Shown here piece after piece: positions 44,712 through 56,317 of a stretch of 64,000 nt of DNA. The notes under the pieces were generated by a model that saw nothing but the letters and a program-made list of their open reading frames with translations, did no database searches and had not been told where the DNA came from. The DNA lies in contig CM045735.1 in NCBI GenBank assembly GCA_024760905.1, positions 34,325,749 to 34,389,748 on the forward strand, written 5' to 3'. The stretch is from Plotosus lineatus (lineage: Eukaryota > Chordata > Actinopteri > Siluriformes > Plotosidae). How positions within the stretch are numbered: position 1 is the stretch's first letter; every line of letters starts with the position of its first letter. The position numbers and the translations under genes are program-made.

Positions 44712-47128
44712 GTGTCGAGTGACTATGGGTTTGCACGCTGCAGTTGAAGACATCGTCTAGTGTGGCTGGTCAGGCCGACGCGGGAATTGCAGTCTCTCCC
44801 ACATCCAGGACAGATGAATGCAGTTGCTTGTATGTGTGTCTGGGTTTGGGCCTTCTTTCTTTGTTTCTCTGCCTTGGACTTCTGGGCAAGAGTCTCCTCA
44901 AAGTTTGACAGCCCCAGGCTGGTCGGTCAGAGGCAGTGGCTTCCCAGGTGTTTAGGTCGATTTTAAGGGTTTTAAGATCTCTCTTAGAGACATCCTTGAA
45001 GTGGAGTTTGGGTCTGCCTGTGGGATGGGATCCTTGTGTCAGTTCTCCATAAAGGAGGTCCTTTGGGATTCTTCCGTCCTTCATGCGCACAACATGGCCA
45101 AGCCAACATAGGTGCCTTTGCTTCAGTAGACTGTACATGCTGGGAACTATGGCTCTGTCCAGTACGCTGGTGTTTGTGACCTTGTCCTGCCAGGTGATGC
45201 CCAGGATGCGGCGGAGACAACGCATGTGGCAGGCGTTGAGCCTGTGTTCCTGTTTAGCTCTCATCGTTCATGCCTCACTTCCATAGAGGAGTGTGCTCTC
45301 AACATAGGCTTTGTATACCTGGATTTTCATGTGTTCAGTCAATTTTAAATTTGTCCAAACTCTCTTGTTGAGTCTAGCCATTGTGGTAGCAGCTTTGCCG
45401 ATGCGCCTGTCTATCACTATGTACAGAGAGAGAGAGTCAGAGATGGTAGCGCTCAGGTACACAAAGTCATGGACAACTTCCAGCGTTTGATCAGAGAGTC
45501 TGATATTAGGTGGAGGGCCTGTATGTATCCTGCCCTATGACTTGCATTTTCTTCTGGCGGCTTGTCAACCCAAAGGCCTCACATGCTTGAATGAAGCGAT
45601 CCATGAGCAGTTGAAGCTCCTCTGCTGTATGGGTCGTGATAGCTGCCGCGAAAAAGAAGTCACGGAGGCATTTCTGCTGGACTTTGGATTTGGCCTTGAG
45701 ACGGGAGATGTTCGAGGTTTGCGTCTGATCTGGTTCGGCGATAGATGCCTTCAGTGGCTGATCCATAGGCGTACTTCAGCAGAACAGCAAAGAATATTCT
45801 GAACAGTGTCCGCGAGGACGCAGCTCTGCTTCACACCACACTTGATCTTGAAACTCTGATGTTGAGCCATCAAAGACTACTATGCCAGTCATATCGTTGT
45901 GTAAGGATTTAATAATGCTCAACAGCCTGGGCAGGCACCCTATCTTTGGCAGGATCTTGAAGAGGCCATCCCTGCTGACTGTATTGAACGCCTTCTATGA
46001 AGAGCGACAGTCTTTGCTCTCTGCATTTCTCCTGCAGCTGTCCGAGGGAGAACACCACGTCGATGGTGAACCTGTTGGCGCGAAAGCCACATTGCAATTC
46101 GGGATAGACTCTCTTTACAAGGACTTGGAGTCTCTTTAGTGGCACTCTTGCAAACAGTTTACCAACAATGCTCAAGAGGGAGATGCCACGGTATTGTTGC
46201 AGTCACTCCTGTCACTTTTGTTCTTGTATAACGTGACTATGTTGGCATCACTCATGTCTTGTGGGACTTCCCCCTCCCTCCAGCACAGGCAGAGGAGATG
46301 GCGCAGCTCTTCAACCAGGACGTCTTTGCAGCATCTCAGAACCTCCGCTGGGATAGCATCTTTCCCTGGAGCTTTGCCAGTGCCAAGGGAGTCAAGGGCG
46401 TCATGCAGTTCTTTTTAAGTGTAGGTTCAATGTCCAGGTCCTGAAACACAGGCAGACACTCAACAGCATTAAGGGTGTCTTCTGAGACGATATTCTCCCC
46501 CGTGTAGAGCTCAGAATAATTCTCGACTCACCGTTCCATCTGTTTTCCTCGGTCCTTGATGATGTCACCATTGGAGGATTTCAAAGGGGCTGTTTGCCTT
46601 ATTGTTAGTCCAAAAGCCTGCTTGATACCATCATACATCCCCTTGATGTTGCCAGTGTCTTGAAACAGTTAGCTGCCCAATGAGGCGCGTGGCCTCTCCT
46701 ATCATCGGAAGCAACCCCTGGCATCCAGCTCTACGCCAATCGACTGAGGACTTATAACTGGTAGACTGCTGCTTCCCGTGTTTTGTCAACACTGCGCAGG
46801 GAGACTGGAGAGTCCTCTCCAGTGTGCAAGGGCCTGGGTAGATGGTTATGGAGGACAGACTGTTACCCATGCAATAGATCCCCCCCTCTCCACATCACTG
46901 GAATGGTCCAATGGAAAGGCAGATGCCAGTACACATGGTTCCCGCGCCGTCACAGGAGTTGCCGGAACGGGCTGACCACAGCGTCGAGCCGCCTTAAGGA
47001 CTCCGGCTCTGTTGGGGTTTACTCCCTTAGCCACCTTCTCTCCCGAGATTTCTACAAGGTAGTAGATCTATTTGCCCATAGCTGGGGGAATTTTGTCTCT
47101 CCCGACAGGATCCGAAATAAGGTGGAAA

Positions 47129-47130
<2 letters not shown>
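44712..47130 (-). pseudogene. LINE N3: reverse transcriptase remnant
   Basis: Minus-strand pieces from 5' to 3': leader-like sequence (about 47130-46750), then IRQTAPLKSSNGDIIKDRGK and QMERWVENYSELYTGE (about 46620-46500). The RT fingers follow, MSIVGKLFARVPLKRLQVLV with LQCGFRANRFTIDVVFSLGQ (46175-45909), then RLKAKSKVQQKCLRDFFFAA and DRFIQACEAFGLTSRQKKMQ (45766-45506). The C-terminal part is SATISDSLSLYIVIDRRIGK (45462-45268), HMRCLRRILGITWQDKVTNT and CWLGHVVRMKDGRIPKDLLY (45264-44770). The YADD box region is degraded. The 3' end is lost at T2. It is a third, distinct non-LTR family; clade not assigned. Confidence 0.75.

Positions 47131-47201
<71 letters not shown>
47131..47201. repeat. (TA)n(CA)n microsatellite
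   Basis: About 30 TA units followed by CA, ending at the P6 terminus. Confidence 0.95.
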
Positions 47202-47203
<2 letters not shown>

Positions 47204-47606
47204 GTCAGCCCCCAACTTACGAAGACCCCTGTGTACGAAACCCAGGTTACGAAAAACATTTTCTTGAGTTTCTGTCCCCGAGATATGAAACAACCCCCTC
47301 TTCCGAAAATAAATTCAAAATTTAAACACACCAATCGACGCGTGAGCTGCTCTCTCATTGGCTGTCTCTCAACATCCCGCCCCGCTGGCCTCCCAGATAG
47401 AGACAGAAGGAAGCTTCACTCTTTAGTTTTTAGTTTAATTTTTAAGTTGTTTTAATTCAGTAAATGTTTAATAAATGTGGGTGCATTTGAGCTCATCTGG
47501 AATTCCAATCCCTCAAGGAATCAAATTAAAGTTGAGTTTGTCAAGCCGGGAATGCGCTTTGAATTCACGTCTTGTGGGCGTGGCCCGCAGGGCGTGCGAG
47601 ACAGAC

Positions 47607-47644
<38 letters not shown>

Positions 47645-47946
47645 AATAACGCTTTAGTTTTTAGTTTAGTTTTTTAAGTTGTTTTAATTCAGCAAATGGT
47701 CAAGCAGGGAATGCGCTTTGAGTTCACGTCTTGTGGGCGTAGCCCGCAGCGCGTGCGAGAGAGAGAGAAGGAATAACGCTTTAGTTTTTAGTTTTTTAAT
47801 TCAGTAAATGTTTAATAAATGTGGGCACATTTGAGCTTATCTGGCATTCTGATCTCTCAAGGAATCAAATGTTGAGTGTGTCAAGCAGAGAATGTGCTTT
47901 GAATTCATGTCTTGTGGGCATGGCCCGCAGCGCGTGCGCGAGATAG

Positions 47947-47982
<36 letters not shown>

Positions 47983-48251
47983 ATAAAAAATGTTTCATAA
48001 TGGTTTAATTAATAAATATGTTAATGAAATTGTTTAATACGTTAATAAAATGTTCAAACGGTTTAATAAATAATTTTCTTTGACTGTTAACATATCTTTC
48101 ATACAAAATTGGAGTACTTTTATCATTTTTGAAGGGTTTATGGGATTTATCCAGTCCAAAGACTGGAGCCTTGGAACGAATTAGGCATTTAACATGTAAG
48201 ATGCGACCCCTACTTACGAAATCCCAGCGTTAAGAAAAGGGCTCTGGAACG
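47202..48251 (+). mobile_element. Pogo-like MITE P6 with internal tandem units
   Basis: The left terminus CAGTCAGCCCCCAACTTACG matches P2. The right terminus is replaced by SINE S2 at about 48252, after GGGCTCTGGAACGG. The interior holds three tandem-like units (about 47424-47640, 47652-47770, 47782-47945). Each carries CTTTAGTTTTTAGTTT, an AATTCAG-AAATG stretch, TCTTGTGGGCGTGGCCCGCA and a GCGTGCGAGA(GA)n end. Confidence 0.75.
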
Positions 48252-48540
48252 GTGGTTGGGGGTTTGAGTCCCACTCTCCACAAGGTTGTCACTGTCCCCC
48301 CCAGTGCGGCTAACTGGGTTATCAAAGGCGGGCCATGTCTCTCACTGTCTATGGTGAGAGGCATGTAAAAGAACCATTGCTGACATTCGTAAAGAGTAGG
48401 CTGCAAAGTCGTCAGCGTGTTTCTGTCCCTTGCTAAAAGGGTTGTGACAGGAAGGGCATCCGACTTAAAAACCTCTGCCAAATCAAACGTGCGAATCATT
48501 CGCTGTGGCGACCCCTGAAAAAAAAGGAAAAGCCGAAAGG

Positions 48541-48543
<3 letters not shown>
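48252..48543 (+). mobile_element. tRNA-headed SINE S2, 5'-truncated
   Basis: Starts inside the head at GGTTGGGGGTTTGAGTCCCA (B box), continues through GGAAGGGCATCCGACTTAAA, and ends ATTCGCTGTGGCGACCCCTG plus A-run and AAAGCCGAAAGG, then (ATC)n at 48544-48570. The tail is the clearest match to the RTE LINE 3' end. Confidence 0.82.
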
Positions 48544-48571
<28 letters not shown>

Positions 48572-48578
48572 ATATATA

Positions 48579-49405
48579 CCGAATTCAGTGTAATAAGCAC
48601 CCTGCTCCAATAAGCCACCTGTGTTTTTTTTATTTTTTATCTTGCGTCTAATAACCGCCCATGTGTAAAATGGCCATGGCAAAGCCATAGATCAAACTTG
48701 GCAATTTTATTCAATCAGTCTCTAACCGTAAAATGTTCACTGTTGTAAAAGTGAGTTTACACAGTGTTTCAAGACCCCCCCCCCCCCCAGCCACTGGGGA
48801 ATGTCTATAATGTTCATCAGTAACAACACATTTGATTGTTTCGCCGTGCTTTAAAAAAACAGGAAAATATTTTGCTGTGTTCTGTTGGTAAATGTCCAAC
48901 AAGATGAACCATTAGAAACTGCTACAGCAAAACTGTCAGATGGTCTTAATGAATGGAGCGATGAGCCAGATATGGATCTATCAGAAAGTGATGACGAGTA
49001 TTAAGTTAAAGGATGTTCCTGGCCATGTACTTTTGTTTATATTCGTGTTGATTGGTTCAACGTGCCATGTGCTAAAGTTGACATTCTTGATGATTGGCTC
49101 GATTTTACTTCTGGGAAAATGTTTAAGGGCCGAAAGGAAAAGACCAGGAGGGAAAAGTAAGGGGTCTTTTTTTTAAATAAAAATTGTTGTTTTCTGTTTA
49201 TTTTTCAGCTTTCATGTAAGTAGTTCTTTTAATACCACAAAATGAATAACAAAAATAACAGAGAAAAATCTTTTATTGTTCTGTTATTATTCATGTTTCC
49301 ATCTCGATGGTGAAAAGCACTTAGAGTTCCACTGGTGACATTTTAATAAGCGCCCACTCACTCCAATTTTTAAAGCGCCCTGGGCAATTTTCACCTCAAA
49401 TACGG
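48579..49405 (+). mobile_element. MITE-like DNA element M2
   Basis: Ends CCGAATTCAGTGTAATAAGC and CACCTCAAATACGG, flanked by TA (48577-48578 and 49406-49407); 827 bp. Homologous to M1. The plus strand keeps LNEWSDEPDMDLSESDDEY followed by a TAA at about 49003, the apparent C-terminus of a lost transposase. A C-run lies at 48775-48788. Confidence 0.75.
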
Positions 49406-49409
49406 TATA

Positions 49410-49652
49410 CAGGGATCCCTCGCTACATCGCGCTTCAATTCATGCGGCTTCAGTGCATTGCGTTTTTTTTAAAAATAATAATAAAAAAATTAGGAAATTA
49501 AGGAAGAATAGGGGAAAAAGTTAAGAAAAATGCCACAAAAACAAGTCCAATTATGCAAAAATGTGTGTATTTATATTTTATTATATTTCATGCATTTTTA
49601 AATATTTAATTATGATTGTAAGCATTTATAGCATTAAATATGAATTTATTGA
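49410..49652 (+). mobile_element. Tigger-like element end P8
   Basis: CAGGGATCCCTCGCTACATC, then GCGCTTCAATTCATGCGGCT, resembles a Tigger-type terminus, with TA immediately before. No right end found before P7 begins. Confidence 0.5.
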
Positions 49653-49654
49653 TA

Positions 49655-50199
49655 CAGTTGGCCCTCAACTTAAATTAATCTGTTCCAGAGCCTTTTTCGT
49701 AACGTGGAGGTTTCATAAGTAGAGGTGCATTTTACATGTAAAACGCCTGATTCGTTCCAAGGCGCCCAAGACTACCCCATAAACCCTTTAAAAATGATAA
49801 AAACACACCAATTTTGTATGAAATAGGTTTTAGAAGTAAAAGAAAATTATTTCTTAAACCATTTAAACATTTTATTAACATATTAAACCATTTTATGAAC
49901 ATATTTATGAATTAAACCACTATTAAACGTTTTTTATTAACGCGCGCGCACACACACAAAACACCATCTCTCTCTCTGTGTCTCTCTCTCTCTCACACAC
50001 ACACACAGAATACACATTAAATGTGTATTGTGGCATGCTCCTCTGAATGCTCACATTTGGCGGAGTGTGCTACATTTATTAAACATTTACTGAATTAAAC
50101 AACTTAAAAAATGAAAAATAAGCTGCAATGTGCTCTCTCGAAAAAGAATAAAGTATGCCTCTTTTCATCTCTGACTGACTCTGTACGCAGTCTCTCTCC

Positions 50200-50205
<6 letters not shown>
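49655..50205 (+). mobile_element. Pogo-like MITE P7, right end missing
   Basis: CAGTTGGCCCTCAACTTAAA, then CGTAACGTGGAGGTTTCATA, GCATTTTACATGTAAAACGC and CCATAAACCCTTTAAAAATG match the P2 left half. The right part dissolves into (CT)n(CA)n from about 50190. Confidence 0.65.
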
Positions 50206-50276
<71 letters not shown>

Positions 50277-50330
50277 TCTCTCTCTCTCTCTCTCACACTC
50301 ACACACACACACACACACACACGCACACAA
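50206..50330. repeat. (CT)n(CA)n microsatellite
   Basis: Two CA blocks (50213-50274 and 50296-50324) separated and preceded by CT repeats. Confidence 0.95.
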
Positions 50331-50984
50331 AACTCTCTGGTGTGTTTTGCCGAATACGGGCTCCGCCCACACGCGGCCCGGAGCTGATGGAGAAATTGTA
50401 TTTCAATGTTTAAATGGACGGGATGTTGTATTTAAAGCGGAATTACAGTACCTGTTTGAAAGATCAGTGGTCCTGTTTCAATATTAAATTGCTTCCTTGC
50501 GAGATCGGAGGTCTTGTCCCACGGAGCACTCCGTTTTCCTTCTGCTTCAATATTGTGCCGAAATAATCGCCTGTGTCACTGTATTTCCGCTTTTCAGTAT
50601 TTTCCAGGTCCATGATGGATAACGAAATATAACACTGCAATGATCTCTCGTTTTATACTGCATTTTGAGCCTGTAACTCAGTGGCACAATAACTATTGCA
50701 CAGTCACTAAACATTAAACAGTATAATTTTATACCCATTCATACGAGATAACTTCCATAACACCCACAGACATTTCTTTCAAGCGTCAGATAATTATTCG
50801 GAGACATCTAAGCTTAGTCTGTACCATGGACAAAACAAACAGCAAAATTGGGGACATAACCTTTGATACATTTTATATTCGGATACACATGACCACAGAT
50901 TCCATTCTTATTTCAATAGGGACTTGGAACACTGAGCCACATGCAGGTAAAAAATTTAAACACGACAATAATATGATCGCTAGG
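50331..50984. other. Unassigned whrn intron DNA
   Basis: No exon, ORF of note or repeat family recognised. Confidence 0.45.
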
Positions 50985-53900
50985 TTTAGTGTCTCTCCCC
51001 CTTATGCCGGTCCCAAGCCCGGATAAATGCAGAGGGTTGCGACAGGAAGGGCATCCGGCGTAAAACTTCTGCTACATTTAAAAATACAAATGATCAATAC
51101 AGAATTCACACCGGATCGGTCGAGGCCCGAGTTAACAACGACCGCCATCAGTGCTGTCAACCAACAGGGTGCTGATGGAAATGTGACTACTGTTGGTCGA
51201 AGACGTCGAAGGAGAGGCGGGAGGCGTGTCCGTAGGCAGAGAGAGAAGAGGAAATGCGTGAGCCTAGGACTGAGAGTAGGGACTTTGAATGTTGGAACTA
51301 TGCAAGGAAAAGATATGGAGCTGGCTGACATGATGCAGAGGAGGAAGGTGGACATACTGTGTGTTCAGGAGACAAGGTGGAAAGGTAGCAAGGCTAGAAG
51401 CTTAGGAGCAGGGTTTAAACTGTTTTATAATGGTGTGGATGGGAAGAGAAATGGAGTAGGAGTCATCTTGAAGGAGGGGTTTGTCAGGAATGTTCTAGAA
51501 GTGAAAAGAGTGTCAGACAGAGTGATGAGTCTCAAGTTAGAAATTGAAGGCGTGATGGTCAATGTTGTTAGTGCTTATACCCCACAGACAGGATGTAAGC
51601 TAGAAGAGAAGGAGAGATTCTGGAGTGAGTTAGATGAAGTGATGCAGAGTACCCCCAGAGGTGAAAGAGTGGTCATTGGAGCAGACTTCAATGGACATGT
51701 TGGTGCAGGCAACAGAGGGGACGAGGAAGTGATGGGCAGGTTTGGTATCCAGGACAGGAACACAGAAGGACAGATGTTGATCGATTTTGCAAAAAGGATG
51801 GAAATGGCTGTGGTGAATACTTTCTTCAAGAAGAAACAGAAGCATAGGGTGACTTATGAAAGCGGAGGTTAGAGCACACAGGTAGACTACATCTTGTGTA
51901 GGCGATGTAATTTGAAGGAAGTCAGTGACTGCAAAGTAGTAGTGGGTGAGAGTGTTGCCAAACAGCATAGGATGGTGGTGTGCAGGATGACGCTGATGGT
52001 GAGAAAGGTGAAAAAGGCAAAGGCAGAGCAGAAGACAAAGTGGTGGAAGCTGAAAAAGGAAGAGTGTCGTGTTGTCTTCAAGGAGGAGTTGAAACAGGCT
52101 TTGGGTAGTCAGGAAGTGCTTCCAGAGGACTGGACAACCACAGCCAATGTGATCAGGGAGACCGGTAGGAGAGTACTTGGTGTGTCCTCTGGAAGGAAAG
52201 TAGATAAGGAAACTTGGTGGTGGAATGAGGAAGTGCAGGAGTGTGTACAAAAGAAGAGGTTAGCCAAGAAGAAGTGGGACATTGAGAGGACCGAAGAGGG
52301 AGACACAGCGTAAGGCGAAGGTAGCAGTGTCAAAGGCCAAACAGAGGGCGTATGATGACTTGTATGATAGGTTGAACAGTAAGGAGGGAGAAAATGATCT
52401 ATACAGGTTAGCACAGCAGAGAAATAGAGATGGGAAAGACGTGCAGCAAGTTAGAGTGATAAAGGACAGAGAGGGAAATGTATTGACTGATGATAGAAGT
52501 GTGCTGGGAAGATGGAAAGAGTACTTTGAAGAGCTGATGAATGAGGAAAATGAGAGAGGAAAAAGAGTAGAAGGGGTGACCGTTGAGGAGCAGGAAGTAG
52601 CAAAGATTAGTAAGGGAGAAGTGAGGAGGGCATTGAAGAGGATGAAGAGTGGAAAGGCAGTTGGCCCTGATGACATACCAGTTGAGGTATGGAAGTGTCT
52701 AGGGGAGGTAGCAGTAGATTTTCTGACAAGAATATTCAACAAGGTCTTAGAAAGTGAGCAGATGCCAGAGGAATGGAGGAGAAGTGTGCTTGTGCCCATT
52801 TTTAAGAACAAGGTAGATGTACAGAGTTGTGGCAACTACAGACGGATAAAATTGATGAGCCATACAATGAAGCTATGGGAAAGAATAGTGGAAGCAAGAC
52901 TAAGGGCAGAGGTCAGCATTTGTGAACAACAGTTTGGTTTCATGCCAAGAAAGAGCACCACAGATGCAGTGTTTGCTTTGAGGATGTTAATAGAGAAGTA
53001 CAGAGAAGGTCAGAAGGAGCTGCATTGTGCCTTTGTGGATCTGGAGAAAGCATATGACAGGGTGCCGAGAGAAGAACTGTGGTATTGTATGAGGAAGTCT
53101 GGAGTGACAGAGAAGTATGTTAGAGTGGTGCAGGACATGTATGAGAGATGTAAGACAGTGGTGAGGTGTGCTGTCGGTGTGACACAAGAGTTCAAGGTGG
53201 AGGTGGGACTGCATCAAGGGTCAGCTCTCAGCCCCTTCTTGTTTGCTATGGTGATGGACAGGCTAACAGACGAGGTTAGACAAGAATCTCCATGGACTAT
53301 GATGTTTGCAGATGACATCGTGATCTGTAGTGAGAGCAGAGACCAAGTGGAGGAAAATCTAGAGAGGTGGAGGTATGCCCTGGAAAGGAGGGGAATGAAG
53401 GTTAGTCTCAGCAAGACAGAATACATGTGTGTGAACGACAAGGACCCAAGACGAACTTTGAAGTTACAGGGGGCAGAGATAAAGAAGGTGGAGGATTTTA
53501 AGTACTTAGGCTCAACAATCCAGAGAAATGGAGAGTGTGGAAAAGAGGTGAAGAAGCGCGTGCAGGCAGGTTGGAATGGATGGAGAAAAGTGTCCGGTGT
53601 GATGTGTGATAGGAGAGTATCGGCAAGAATGAAGGGAAAAGTGTACAAGACGGTGATGAGGCCAGCAATGTTGTATGGTTTAAAGACAGTGGCCCTGGGG
53701 AAAAGACAGGAGTCAGAGTTGGAGGTAGCAGAGATGAAAATGTTGAGGTTCTCTTTGAGAGTAACGAGGATGGATAGGATCAGAAATGAGTACATCAGAG
53801 GGACAGCACATGTTAGATGTTTTGGAGACAAAGTCAGAGAGGCTAGATTGAGATGGTTTGGACATGTACAGAGGAGGGATAGTGAGTATATTGGTCGTAG

Positions 53901-54093
53901 GATGCTGAGGTTGGAACTACCAGGCAAAAGGCCGAGAGGAAGACCAAAGAGAAGATTTATGGATGCGGTGAAGGCGGACATGAAGGTCGTTGGAGTAAGA
54001 GTAGAAGATGCAGAGGATAGGGAGAGATGGAGGCAGATCATTTGCTGTGGCGACCCCTGAAGGGAACAGCCGAAAGGAAAAGAAGAAGAAGAG
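50985..54093 (+). mobile_element. RTE-type LINE R5, near full length
   Basis: Leader GCCGGTCCCAAGCCCGGATA, GACAGGAAGGGCATCCGGCG, then APE-RT coding sequence, and 3' end GGCGACCCCTGAAGGGAACA with GCCGAAAGGAAAAGAAGAAG. It lies in the PDZ3 intron of whrn, antisense to the gene. Close in sequence to R2. Confidence 0.87.
51027..54060 (+). pseudogene. RTE LINE APE-RT protein, two breaks
   Basis: The frame from 51027 covers the APE domain (VSLGLRVGTLNVGTM, VQETRW, GADFNGHVGAG). The usual start ATG is GTG here. A single-base nonsense change, GGAGGTTAG at 51864-51872, replaces an Arg codon. The same frame resumes at 51873 (YILCRRC becomes readable at once) to 52313. There a 17-bp deletion after GACCGAAGAG shifts the frame. 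The rest, 52282-54060, is open and contains the entire RT: VLVPIFKNKVDVQ, HCAFVDLEKAYDRVPREE, GLHQGSALSPFLFAMVMD, catalytic FADDIVI, and the C-terminal GHVQRRDSEYIG and RPRGRPKRRF. The RT half is thus intact, the endonuclease half is not. Confidence 0.88.
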
Positions 54094-55040
54094 TAAAAAA
54101 CAAGTGAGCCACAGTTGAAATCCCCAGGTCTCATGGATAACATCTTGCTTTTTTCCCACTAATTTGCCAAGGCAATCATTACTGACTATATTGGATACGC
54201 GGATTATGTATTTTACATCATTGTTTAACACTGAATTTTCTCTTCACTGCCTATTGCTGGCTGATCCATGTTCACTTGGATCACCTGTCTTGTTAATTCA
54301 ATTATCTATTTAGCGAGTTCATATTCCGTGTTTCCGCAAAGATTTTGTGTGTGTGGTTATATTACATCATCACACAGAGAGCCAATCAAAACAACATCAG
54401 TACTCAAGTGTCCATATTCCCAGCATGCACCTCTGTAGTTTGAGACACAAATTAAAAACACTTAAAATGAAAGTGTTTAATGGTTCATGTCGGTATATAA
54501 GGCAGTTACACGTTACATAAGGTGTTATGTGTTTTCATCTCAGTTCTTTGAGTTATGTAATGGAATTTTGTGTGGTTTTGCATAGGTGGGATTGGCTCCA
54601 GCTTCTCCTGCGACCCTGATGAATAAACATTACAGATGGATGTTCAGTACTTTTGTCGAATCATAGTGGATTTGAGAGGGGAAACTCGACTTGAAATAAC
54701 TGGACATTCCATGTCTGACGAAACCACATTTGGTTCTTTGCTCTCAATTTCAGAGTCAAGCTGCTCTTTCCCTCATTAGGCCATCAAGTGACAGACAGTA
54801 GGGACTCCAAATTGAACTTCTATATTCTGCCTTTCAAATGCTTTAAGAGGATAGCAGATTTATTTTAAAGTCATAAAAGCAAGTGCCACAATTTTTTAGC
54901 TGCCCAGCCTGGAGTATCAAAGTAGAAATGAATTAAATGACAACTATTGTGACTAAAATAGATAGCATTAGCACTGAAGCAGATACGAGTTTCTCCTAGG
55001 ATCCATTTCTCATGAGTACATTTCTTTATAAATTTACACT
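54094..55040. other. whrn intron DNA, 5' part
   Basis: A short S1-like piece is at 54583-54640 (GGATTGGCTCCAGCTTCTCC-like). Otherwise nothing recognised. Confidence 0.45.
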
Positions 55041-55058
55041 ATAAAAATGGAGAAAAAT

Positions 55059-55060
55059 GA

Positions 55061-55111
<51 letters not shown>

Positions 55112-55212
55112 TTTGTGTTTCTTCCCATCCCCTACAATAGTCTGGGTGGCACCGTGGCTCAGTCATTTTGCAGAGTCACCTCAGAGTGAGCAGGTTCAAC
55201 ACATACATGCAT

Positions 55213-55254
<42 letters not shown>
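55059..55254. repeat. Two (CA)n microsatellites flanking a degraded repeat
   Basis: (CA)n at 55062-55106 and at 55213-55253. Between them GGTGGCACCGTGGCTCAGTC looks like a decayed SINE head. Confidence 0.85.
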
Positions 55255-55257
<3 letters not shown>

Positions 55258-55541
55258 TAGGCAATTTAGAGTAGCTAACCTAATATTTATCTCTCTGGAT
55301 TGTTGGAGCCAAGACGTAGTTGAAGGAAAGCCATGAAAGCACACTTCATAGACATGAGATTCAGATCCGAGGCCAAATTACTTTAAGAAGTAAAATCCAT
55401 TTTATGACTTGAATTTCTTCCATCAGATGTGTAATCCAAGTGCTCCATGAGCCAATACCGTCATGCTTCATGATCATGCTTGCATATGATTTGCATGCAT
55501 GTGTGAATGAGTTAAATCTGAGAGTGTATCAGGTTACACAC

Positions 55542-55664
55542 TTGTATGGTGACGATGCGTGGCAGGGGTTGGCGTGTGTTAGCTCCTCCTTCGATAGCAA
55601 TACCTAGTGTGCTAGCACTCTTCGGGACTCGCACCAGAGTTGACATGGGTTCCAGTAGCCCGGG
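55542..55664 (-). CDS. whrn: whirlin penultimate exon (start of PDZ3)
   Basis: On the minus strand the exon follows acceptor CTCTGACAG at phase 0 and ends before donor GTGTGTAA at phase 0 (123 nt, 41 codons). It encodes PGLLEPMSTLVRVPKSAS, then TLGIAIEGGANTRQPLPR and IVTIQ. These are the first strands of the third PDZ domain with a TLGIAI carboxylate-binding loop, matching vertebrate whirlin closely. The plus-strand reading frame over it is only a shadow. The next exon is 24.8 kb away at 30754. Splitting the PDZ fold between IVTIQ and RGGSA matches the protein's known continuity, which supports both exon calls. Confidence 0.95.
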
Positions 55665-55791
55665 CTGTCAGAGTCATAGTCAGGTTTACATAGAGAGAAA
55701 CAGAAACACAAGAATAATAAACAATTTGTGTAAGACAGAAACGAACACAAGCTCAGTTGGCTTTTATAACAGCCTTTTGAGATTGGAACAC

Positions 55792-55796
<5 letters not shown>

Positions 55797-55850
<54 letters not shown>
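55797..55850. repeat. (CA)n microsatellite in whrn intron
   Basis: About 27 CA units, between the two whrn exons at 55664 and 56151. Confidence 0.97.
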
Positions 55851-55853
<3 letters not shown>

Positions 55854-56150
55854 ATGTTCTGTGCCTTTAGCACAGCCTTGTGTGCACCTGTAAAGTAGTA
55901 TTCTCTGTGTCTATATAAAGCGCTTGCTTTTCATCTCTGTGAGATCATTTGTTAATGACAGATGAAATGAAAACAAAAGAGGTGAATGGGAAACAAATAG
56001 AAAGCATGATATTCAACTCATATTTGAAGCCAAGCTCAGCTATGTGATTCTTACGCAATAGTTCAGCGCACATTCATCTAGATTCTCTTTTAGACTTTTT
56101 TTTTTTTTAAACCTGAGTTTTCTCACTCTCTCTGTTCCTCTTGGTCTCAC

Positions 56151-56317
56151 CGGTTTAACGCCGCTCCCCTTCCCTCCCCCCGCACTCTCTGTCAGTGGCC
56201 GAGTTCGGGTGGAACTTGGACTGATCTCTTTGCTCAGGCGTCCCGACTCTGTGATGTCCACTCCACTGTCCTCGCTCAGCGTCTGTCCTCCGTCAGAGAG
56301 CTGAGACAGAGTTGATC
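56151..56317 (-). CDS. whrn: whirlin exon, Ser-rich linker before PDZ3
   Basis: The minus-strand acceptor TGCACTGTAG precedes GATCAACTC, and the exon ends AAACCG before donor GTGAGA. It enters at a phase that needs one base from the previous exon and leaves at phase 0. It encodes (G)STLSQLSDGGQTLSEDSGVD and then a basic, Ser/Thr-rich stretch ending GSGVKP. The STLSQLSD-GQTLSEDSGVD block is characteristic of the whirlin linker between the Pro-rich region and PDZ3. Joined to the next two exons it gives about 156 C-terminal residues, against roughly 900 in the human long isoform. Upstream exons are not seen in the remaining window and probably lie beyond it. Confidence 0.93.

Noticed and set aside
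53214..54143. Long minus-strand ORF of 309 codons opposite RTE copy R5, and a similar one at 18359-19264
   Set aside because: It is the antisense shadow of a purine-rich LINE reading frame. The same shadow recurs opposite every RTE copy and has no recognisable domain.
55546..55854. Plus-strand ORF of 102 codons ending in His-Thr repeats
   Set aside because: It overlaps the minus-strand whrn exon and runs into a (CA)n tract; the whirlin match and splice sites are on the other strand.
30572..56317. A processed whirlin pseudogene
   Set aside because: The three coding pieces are separated by introns with canonical GT/AG borders and carry no frame-breaking change.
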